Below, one piece after another: positions 24,416-30,816 of a stretch of DNA of 32,349 nt; within the stretch, counting starts at the first letter, position 1; each line of letters opens with the position of its first letter. The DNA is taken from NCBI GenBank assembly GCA_002496565.1, contig DAKJ01000028.1, positions 1-32,349 of the forward strand, written 5' to 3'. Position numbers and translations under genes: made by a program. Under the pieces are notes generated by a model. It searched no databases, was not told where the DNA came from, and was given only the letters and a program-made list of their open reading frames with translations. Source of the DNA: Methanosarcina sp. UBA289 (GTDB taxonomy: Archaea; Halobacteriota; Methanosarcinia; Methanosarcinales; Methanosarcinaceae).

Positions 24416-24698
24416 TTTGTCGCCCCCTTATTGTGTTTCCTCTATTCTCAAGAGGATTTCTTCCCGAAATTATCTACTAAGCCTTCATATGTTTTTTAGC
24501 GTCTCCGCTTTTCACCCCACTTTCCTCCTTTTTTCTTATACTATACTTATATCGAACTAATATTTAAAAATATTTTTATCTAAATATAACCACTTGATGC
24601 AGTATTTTCCACATCGAGTTTTCTTTAAATATATCTTGAAATGAACTATGCAGTAGAATACATGATAGTGAAATCCTGTAAAATAAGGGGAATTGAAA

Positions 24699-25586
24699 AT
24701 GATAGATGATAAACGCATGATTTTAATTTATTATCATGATGATAATGACGGGTGCTGTGCAGCTGCTGTCGCTGGAAACTACTATGACCGTAATCAATTT
24801 GCCATAAAATTTGTTGCTATAAATTATGGTAAAGAATCTTGGAGTGAGGATGAAATAAAGGCAGCCGAAAAAGTATGGCTTGTTGACTTTACCAGCGATA
24901 AGATGGATGAATTCGTAAAGGTTTGCGGGCCTAAACTGATCTGGATTGATCATCACAAGACCGCTGTGGAGAAATTTCCGGATCTTTGGTATTCGAGTAG
25001 TATTCCAGGCATTCGTTCCCTTGAAAATGCAGCCTGTATACTTACATGGGAGTTCACACATCCTGAGGACATTTCGTCTCCTGTAGCTGTAGCTTATATC
25101 GGGGATAAGGATATGTGGAGGTTTGAATATCCTGAGACCAGAGCTTTCAGTGCAGGCTTCAGTCTAATGGTTAAAACCCCTGATAATCCTGTATGGGATC
25201 AACTTCTTGGTTTGAATTATGAGAATACTGTAAATAAAATGATATCCCTCGGTGAATTGCTCTTGGAGGCTCAAAATTACAAACTCAAGAAAGCCTTCGA
25301 TCGTGGTGTAGATTTCACTTTCCATAACTGGAGGGCCAGGCTTGTAAACACTACCGGGAACATCTCCGAGCTTGGAGAATTCATCTACAAGAAACCTGAA
25401 TATGATATTGCTATTATGTGGCAGGCCGTAGAGGATATGGTAGTATTCAGCCTTAGGTCTGATTCAGAAAATCCTGACTCTCCTGATTGTGCCAAAATTG
25501 CTCAGCTTTATGGCGGAGGAGGACATAGGAATGCTGCTGGGTTCCAGAAAAAAAATGTAGACTTTTCACACCTTCTTTTTACATAA
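24699..25586 (+). CDS. DHH-family phosphoesterase (NrnB/DHHA1 type)
   Basis: Metal-dependent phosphoesterase of the DHH superfamily, with a C-terminal DHHA1 domain. Relatives degrade short RNAs or cyclic dinucleotide products. The 295-residue protein has HDDNDGCCAAA at residues 13-23 (metal-binding aspartates), VWLVDFT near 60, IDHHKTA at 83-89 (the DHH motif), AYIGDKDMW near 131 and the DHHA1 substrate loop GGGGHRNAAGF near 271. ATG 24699 is preferred; AAGGGG lies eight bases upstream, and TTG 24693 is too close to it. The nucleotide substrate (nanoRNA, pApA, cyclic nucleotide) cannot be told from the sequence. Confidence 0.88.
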   Translation: MIDDKRMILIYYHDDNDGCCAAAVAGNYYDRNQFAIKFVAINYGKESWSEDEIKAAEKVWLVDFTSDKMDEFVKVCGPKLIWIDHHKTAVEKFPDLWYSSSIPGIRSLENAACILTWEFTHPEDISSPVAVAYIGDKDMWRFEYPETRAFSAGFSLMVKTPDNPVWDQLLGLNYENTVNKMISLGELLLEAQNYKLKKAFDRGVDFTFHNWRARLVNTTGNISELGEFIYKKPEYDIAIMWQAVEDMVVFSLRSDSENPDSPDCAKIAQLYGGGGHRNAAGFQKKNVDFSHLLFT

Positions 25587-25929
25587 ATCAAAGCCTTGTA
25601 AGTGAAGACATAATCTGTTTTTATATGATATTTTGCTGTCTACGCGTCACTAAGGCAATTATTCTATTTTTTGTTTTTAGTGTGAAGTTTAAAAATCCCT
25701 AAGTCCTTGGAACTGTCCAACGACTTCTTTTAGTAATTATCAAAATTTCCAAACTTTGAGGACTTTTGATCCTTCCGTACTATACAAAATCTAATGTGAT
25801 TTTTTCCAAATATAATTTATTCATATCTGGTATTTTAGAAAAGTATTTATATTTTAAAACTACCATGTTTAATAAAATTAGTCCGTATATGTAAATAATA
25901 TTACTTGCTATTGACTTGGGGGTTAGTTT
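25587..25929. other. Spacer before the small membrane protein gene
   Basis: AT-rich, with no gene seen. I looked in all frames for a glycosyltransferase catalytic domain matching the downstream fragment and found none. A TTTATATTTT element near 25846-25855 may be a promoter. Confidence 0.5.
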
Positions 25930-26250
25930 ATGTTTAAATATATAATTCAGTTCTATAATATGAAAGGCTTGACTAAATGCCCTTTAAAGCAAGGTCTGGT
26001 TTATCTAATAAGTAATTTTGAGAAAGTGAAATTTAATCCCCTGTACTGGTTTACCCTGCCAGGTTCTATTCTCTGGTCTGGTGGGTTATACATAGGCTTC
26101 TGTTTATTACGGACTTATTCTCTTGGCGAAAGCCTTGCCTTCGGGCCGACGGTTTTGATGGTTATGAGTTCCTTTATAGGGATGGGTATGACTTTTACCG
26201 GAATTTTGCTCCACTCTATCTCGGGTTTATTAAGGCATCTACATGAATAA
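25930..26250 (+). CDS. Small membrane protein resembling a glycosyltransferase tail
   Basis: The 106-residue protein has a short polar N-terminus and two transmembrane helices (about residues 44-64 and 72-98). The segment FNPLYWFTLPGSILWSGGLYIG, followed by SLAFGPTVLMVMSSFIGMGMTFTGILLHSISGLLR, closely resembles the C-terminal membrane region of archaeal family 2 glycosyltransferases (dolichol-phosphate mannosyltransferase type). The catalytic domain is absent. It is therefore either a remnant of a truncated gene or a stand-alone membrane partner. An SD-like GGGGG precedes the ATG, which favours translation. The family link is from memory of the pattern, not a search. Confidence 0.6.
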   Translation: MFKYIIQFYNMKGLTKCPLKQGLVYLISNFEKVKFNPLYWFTLPGSILWSGGLYIGFCLLRTYSLGESLAFGPTVLMVMSSFIGMGMTFTGILLHSISGLLRHLHE

Positions 26251-26677
26251 ACTGTGAACTCAAAATGACTAATCCTAACTCCAAAAATTTACTCAATAGC
26301 TCTTTCCTGTAATGGATTTTTCAGCCACGAATAGCTTTTCAATAGTTTTTTTGCCGCGGATGTTTTCTTCTATGTGTTTTTTTGCCAAATTAAAAATAAA
26401 AAGATCATTGACTGAAAAACTTATTGAGTAATTGTGGTTTGAAACTATAAATTTAAGATTTTACAAATAAAAATAGTGAAAAAACCGCGATATAAAAGTG
26501 AAAAAATCAAAAAATTAAGGGTTCTATAAAAGAACCCATTTTTCAGGCCTTTGATTCTTTTCCGTTTTTCAGAGTTTTAACCTGTTAGATTTTACCTTTT
26601 ATTTCTACTGATATATTCAGATTCTAACTCTGTTTCCAGAATCCTGAATTTATGTCAGCTTCTGAGTACTTCTCTAG
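26251..26677. other. Convergent spacer with bidirectional terminator
   Basis: AT-rich, with no gene seen. It separates the plus-strand membrane protein gene from the minus-strand surface-protein cluster and contains the hairpin at 26519-26537. Confidence 0.55.
26519..26543. terminator. Bidirectional terminator hairpin
   Basis: GGGTTCT (26519-26525) pairs with AGAACCC (26531-26537) around a five-base loop. ATTTTT follows on the plus strand; TTAATTTTTTGATTTTTT follows on the minus strand. It sits between convergent genes and can serve both. Confidence 0.65.
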
Positions 26678-27913
26678 TTATATTGGTGAAGTTCCGGCTG
26701 TGCATATGGTCAGTTCTTTCTGGTCTATGCCTACAAGGCCTTTACCTTTTTCATAGGCGCCTGTAAAGAGGAGGTAGTCTCCTGGCTGGAGGTCGAAGGT
26801 TGTCAGGGAAAGAGTATCCTGGTTCTTCTCGCCTATGCTTATAGTACCGTTGCCTTCTCCAATAATAGTCTGGATTTCGTTTGTAAGTTCACTCTTACTT
26901 AACTTGGACTTATAATTTGTGGAGTTAATGCATAGGTCATTGACAAGATCGATATCGTTAACGAAAATCTCTGTTCCGTCTCTTGTTCCGTCGCTGTTGA
27001 CGCTTATTTCAGCTTTATAAGCCTCTTTCTTTATCAGCATGGCACCGTATGTGTATTCTCCACCAGCGGGTGCATCTTCCAGGCACATCTCAACGTCAAG
27101 GTTATCTCCTTCTTCAAAAGTGTCAACTGCATCTGTTTCTAGTTTGTAGTTGACTACTTCAAAGGCGGTTGCTGAAAGAACTTTCTTTTCGGCGCTGGAT
27201 TTTTTCTTTTCAGTTTTATCCTTTTTATCTTCGTTGTCAGCAAGTGTTATGAGGATGCCGTAACTCCCTGGTTCAAGACAGTCAAAGGTAAGCGATCCAG
27301 TCAGGTCACCATTCTTATCCAGAGTTGCGCATGTTTTGGTGTAAGAATTCGTGCCCTCGTTAAAAACTTCTTCAAGGCTTTTGCTCTCGTTATCCACAAG
27401 GTCAATGGCCTCTTCGATGGAATTCACACCAATTCCTTTGACAAGATAAACATTCACTTCCTGCTTCTTAAAGGCTGAAGGACCATTATAGTCCATTGTC
27501 ACTTTCTGGTCTTCAGTATAAAATGGATGTGTGGAGTAAGGGTACGTAAATTCCAGTTCAGTGTCTTTCTCCTTGTCTGACTTTGGTTTTGTGTTGGGCT
27601 TTATCTCTGGATTTAGTTTCAGTGTAGTTCCGTCCCTCTCCAGGGTATCCGTCCCACAGTAACTAAAGCTAAGAGGTTGTGGAAGCTGGATTTCTTTTCC
27701 TCCACTGAGTTGAATCCAGCCACCTTCAGTTTGGCTGTCATCGTGATCTGCAAAAAGAACATTATCTCCATTTTTCTCGATAGATGCAACCCAGAGTCCC
27801 TTTTCGGAAACAGCTGCTGATACCGAAATAAGTGCGAAAATGCAGATTAAAACCGCGAAGGTTAATTTACATCTTCTGAGACTTATCTCATTTGTTTCTA
27901 TTTTTTTCTTCAA
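26678..27913 (-). CDS. Secreted methanogen extracellular protein, type A (A2)
   Basis: Exported protein of 411 residues. A signal peptide spans about residues 1-34 (hydrophobic core FAVLICIFALISVS). Residues 34-115 form an N-terminal domain (GLWVASIEKNGDNVLFADHD). Residues about 120-250 begin with YPYSTHPFY and MDYNGP and contain KQEVNVYLVKG; this matches the start of the neighbouring A1 protein and resembles the Methanosarcina extracellular domain I recall as TIGR04279. A second domain (about 255-405) has YTYGAMLIKKEAY and LQPGDYLLFTGAYEKGKGL. Unlike A1 it ends without a membrane tail. The TTG start has GGGGTG six bases upstream. Its function is unknown; an envelope or secreted role is likely. 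Confidence 0.8.
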   Translation of the reverse strand: MKKKIETNEISLRRCKLTFAVLICIFALISVSAAVSEKGLWVASIEKNGDNVLFADHDDSQTEGGWIQLSGGKEIQLPQPLSFSYCGTDTLERDGTTLKLNPEIKPNTKPKSDKEKDTELEFTYPYSTHPFYTEDQKVTMDYNGPSAFKKQEVNVYLVKGIGVNSIEEAIDLVDNESKSLEEVFNEGTNSYTKTCATLDKNGDLTGSLTFDCLEPGSYGILITLADNEDKKDKTEKKKSSAEKKVLSATAFEVVNYKLETDAVDTFEEGDNLDVEMCLEDAPAGGEYTYGAMLIKKEAYKAEISVNSDGTRDGTEIFVNDIDLVNDLCINSTNYKSKLSKSELTNEIQTIIGEGNGTISIGEKNQDTLSLTTFDLQPGDYLLFTGAYEKGKGLVGIDQKELTICTAGTSPI

Positions 27914-28178
27914 TAGTTACACCCCTAAATTAACATTTATTGTTTTATCCCGGATTTTTGCTATGTATTTTTTACTTTTGTTTATTATCTACTTTATTAA
28001 TTATTAAGCTTTCATCCGCGAATTTCTTTTTTAATAAATTTCTCTTTTAATTAAATTAATTATCATTCATATATTTTATCTACAAGAGATGTCTACTATT
28101 AATATGTATTTATAGTTTATCGAAATACTATTCAATATATTATATTAATTAATGTATCTAAATCTATTTACTAATTTT

Positions 28179-29054
28179 TTACGACTTCCTTATTTTTAAA
28201 TAAACTAAGAACAATATTAATCCAACTAATATTCCTGCTATCCATACTTTCTTCGATTTCGTGTCAAAGGAGCTTCCAATAAATTTCTTTTCGTTGGAAG
28301 TGTTTTTTTCCTTTACTTTTTCTTCGTTTACTCCATCGGTTGTTTTTCCAGTTTTCTTCTCATTTGTTTCCTCGGCTTTTATATCTCTCGAATTTATTCC
28401 CGAAGAAGTTGTTTCCGAAGGCTGTAATTTTATCTGTTTTGTAATATCTCCAACTTTTACTTCAAAATCGCCTGCTGGTATAGACTTAGTATTATATTGA
28501 TAGCTTAGACTTCCTTCAGAATCTACCTCTATCTCTTGCATGGCTTTTATCTTGAGCTTTACCTCAGAACCAGTTGACTTTCCGTCTATCCTGATCTGAT
28601 ATGTTCCTGGAGGTACAGTTTTCTGGGAAACGGTAGCAGTGCCATCTTTTGCCTCTGCACTTTTAGTTAGCCACAGGAGCATCTTTGCTCTCACATTTAA
28701 GTCTTCGACTCCTTCCGCTTGCACGGTAAAGCTGTTGTCGAAGCCAGAGGGAATAACTACATTTTCAAGTATGTACTCGTATTTTCCGTCCTGAACTTCT
28801 ACCTCTTTTTCAAAGGTTACTACCACTTTTGCCGTCTCGCCCTCAAAACCGTTCCCTTTTATCTCCATTATATCCCCCACAGCAGGATTTTCGGGGATAA
28901 ATTCCCAGCTGCTTGAGGCAGCTGCTGCTCCGGGAGATATAATAAGGAACAGGCAAACAGAAAGCAAAAACAGTAATCTCAAACTTTCCTTATTCTTAGG
29001 GTTTTTGATTAATGTAAGAACGGGCTTTAATATCTTAGTTTCGTCAGGAAGCAA
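28179..29054 (-). CDS. Membrane-anchored surface protein, type B (B2)
   Basis: Surface protein of 291 residues. A long signal segment (hydrophobic core about residues 28-46, ending GAAAAS) precedes a beta-rich extracellular domain of about 175 residues starting WEFIPENPAVGD, with paired units ending in PPGTYQIRIDGK and PAGDFEVKVGD that look like immunoglobulin-like strands. A Lys/Glu/Thr/Asn-rich linker leads to a C-terminal helix (about 268-287) and basic end KIRKS, so it is anchored with the domain outside. The TTG start has GAGGT eight bases upstream; the only nearby ATG runs into a stop. The first 220 residues closely match B1; the tail does not. Function unknown, possibly adhesion. Confidence 0.82.
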   Translation of the reverse strand: MLPDETKILKPVLTLIKNPKNKESLRLLFLLSVCLFLIISPGAAAASSSWEFIPENPAVGDIMEIKGNGFEGETAKVVVTFEKEVEVQDGKYEYILENVVIPSGFDNSFTVQAEGVEDLNVRAKMLLWLTKSAEAKDGTATVSQKTVPPGTYQIRIDGKSTGSEVKLKIKAMQEIEVDSEGSLSYQYNTKSIPAGDFEVKVGDITKQIKLQPSETTSSGINSRDIKAEETNEKKTGKTTDGVNEEKVKEKNTSNEKKFIGSSFDTKSKKVWIAGILVGLILFLVYLKIRKS

Positions 29055-29394
29055 TTTTTCTAACCTCTCATCTTGGTATTCTTTTGACTAGAAAGGCTAT
29101 TGTCCATTGGAATAGGTGTTAATAAAAAACTGTATTATACCTGGACTAATCATAACTAGTCTATACAGATATAAAGACAAATGATAAAACTAGTTTATAT
29201 ATTTTGCTTTTTAATATTTAGCACCGTCTGCAGTAAAACATATTTTCGTATCCATGTTTTCGTGTCCGGGTATATGGAGAAAGGGTTGTAACTTTCGACA
29301 TCCTTTCTCTCAATCTCTTTTTTAAGTTTTCCTGTTTTTGTTAAAGCAGGATGGAGATTCTCCATCCTGGCTTTCTGGGTTTATTTTATTGCTT
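29055..29394. repeat. Spacer B1-B2, duplicate of the A1-B1 spacer
   Basis: This 340-base non-coding spacer aligns along its whole length with 30475-30816. Shared blocks include the segment next to the start codon, a box A-like TTTATATA region near 29190-29200 (ACTAGTTTATATATTTTGC), and the inverted repeat at 29347-29369. The spacer should hold the B2 promoter. Confidence 0.85.
29347..29369. terminator. Hairpin after B1
   Basis: CAGGATGGAG (29347-29356) pairs perfectly with CTCCATCCTG (29360-29369) around three bases. It lies about 26 bases after the B1 stop and recurs at 30769-30791 after A1. It could stabilise mRNA 3' ends; no good T-run follows on the minus strand. Confidence 0.5.
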
Positions 29395-30474
29395 TTACTT
29401 CCATTTTCTCAGTACAGCAAGCCCTATCAGGAGTGTTCCTGCAAAACCTAACATGAAGGAGGGAACTTTTGGAGGATTTCTTACCATTTCTGTTAATGTT
29501 TTTGCCTTAATGTGCGGCTTGATCTCTTCGAATATGAATGTTTTTGGATTTTCTAGAATGGACTTAATTCCCATTAGAGAAGATACTTTATTTTTCATTA
29601 AAGATATGTTATCCCCAATATTATTCTCAGAGCTGGATTTCAAGCCCGATCTGTGTGAGTTTCCATTGGATTCCTTCATCTGTTCCTGGTCTTTATCTCC
29701 AAGGCTTGCATTATCTTCTTTTTCACTTGAATTCTGTTCCGTAGAAGAGTTTGCTTCCGAAGGCAGGCTTTCATTATTTTGTTCTTCACTCACATTCTGT
29801 TCCGTAGAAGAGTTTATTTCCGAAGGCAGGATTTTTGAAGGCCGTAATTCAATCTGCTTTGTAATGCCTTCGACTTTTACTTCAAAATCTCCAGCCGGTA
29901 TAGACTTAGTACTATATAGATAGCTTAGACTTCCTTCAGAGTCTATATCTATCTCTTGCATAGCTGCTATTTTGAGTTTTACGTCAGAACCAGTTGCCTT
30001 TCCATCGATCCTGATCTGATATTTCCCTGAAGGAACACTTGTTTGGGAAACGGTAGCAGTGCCATCTTTTGCCTTTGCACTTTTAGTTGTCCATATGAGC
30101 ATCTTTGCTCTTACATTTAAGTCCTCGACTCCTTCTGCTTGCACGGTAAAGCTGTTATAGGAACTGGAGGGAATTACTATATCTTCAAGTATGTACTCAT
30201 ATTTTCCATTCTGAACTTCCACCTCTTTTTCAAAGGTTACTACCACTTTCGCCGTCTCACCCTCAAAACCGTTCCCTTTTATCTCCATTATATCCCCCAC
30301 AGCAGGATTTTCGGGGATAAATTCCCAGCTGCTTGAGGCAGCTGCTGCTCCGGGAGATATAATCAGGAACAGGCAAACAGAAAGCAAAAACAGTAATCTC
30401 AAACTTTCCTTATTTTTAGGGTCTTTGATAAATGTAAAAACTGGCTTTAATATCTTAGTTTCGTCAGGAAGCAA
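29395..30474 (-). CDS. Chimeric membrane-anchored surface protein, type B (B1)
   Basis: Surface protein of 359 residues. Residues 1-225 are nearly the same as B2: signal segment, then the WEFIPENPAVGD beta-rich domain. Residues about 225-265 are a Ser/Glu/Asn-rich linker with two copies of a roughly 21-residue repeat (LPSEINSSTEQN and LPSEANSSTEQN). From about residue 275 (SSSENN) to the end it instead matches the A1 tail: MGIKSILENPKTF, an amphipathic stretch, PPKVPSF, a transmembrane helix and RKWK. It is thus a fusion of B-type head and A-type anchor. TTG start with GAGGT eight bases upstream, as in B2. The linker offers several Asn-x-Ser/Thr glycosylation sites. Confidence 0.84.
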   Translation of the reverse strand: MLPDETKILKPVFTFIKDPKNKESLRLLFLLSVCLFLIISPGAAAASSSWEFIPENPAVGDIMEIKGNGFEGETAKVVVTFEKEVEVQNGKYEYILEDIVIPSSSYNSFTVQAEGVEDLNVRAKMLIWTTKSAKAKDGTATVSQTSVPSGKYQIRIDGKATGSDVKLKIAAMQEIDIDSEGSLSYLYSTKSIPAGDFEVKVEGITKQIELRPSKILPSEINSSTEQNVSEEQNNESLPSEANSSTEQNSSEKEDNASLGDKDQEQMKESNGNSHRSGLKSSSENNIGDNISLMKNKVSSLMGIKSILENPKTFIFEEIKPHIKAKTLTEMVRNPPKVPSFMLGFAGTLLIGLAVLRKWK

Positions 30475-30816
30475 TTTTTCTAACCTCTCATCTTGGTATT
30501 CTTTTGACTAGAAAGGCTATTGTCCATTGGAATAGATGTTAATAAAGAACTGTATTTTATGCCTGGACTAATTATAAAAATTCTATACAGATATAAAGAC
30601 AAATGATAAAACTAGTTTATATATTTTGCTTTTTAGTATTTAGGACCGTCTGCAGCAAAACATACCTTCGTATTCAGATTTTTGCATCCAGGCATAGGGA
30701 GAAAGGACTGTAACTTTCTACATCCTTTCTCTCAATCTTTTTTTAAAGTTTTCCTGTTTTTGTTAAAACAGGATGGAGAATCTCCATCCTGGCTTTCTGG
30801 ATTTATTTTATTGCTT
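30475..30816. repeat. Spacer A1-B1, duplicate of the B1-B2 spacer
   Basis: Homologous to 29055-29394 from end to end, including the box A-like TTTATATA near 30617-30624 and the hairpin at 30769-30791. Differences are scattered substitutions and small length changes. Confidence 0.85.
30769..30791. terminator. Hairpin after A1
   Basis: CAGGATGGAG (30769-30778) with CTCCATCCTG (30782-30791), three-base loop. The stem is identical to the one at 29347-29369 and in the same position relative to the gene end. Only the loop differs (AAT instead of ATT on the plus strand). Confidence 0.5.

Noticed and set aside
29351..29923. 190-codon plus-strand frame antisense to B1
   Set aside because: It is antisense to a well-supported surface-protein gene, and similar shadows recur over B2 and A1 because those genes are homologous.
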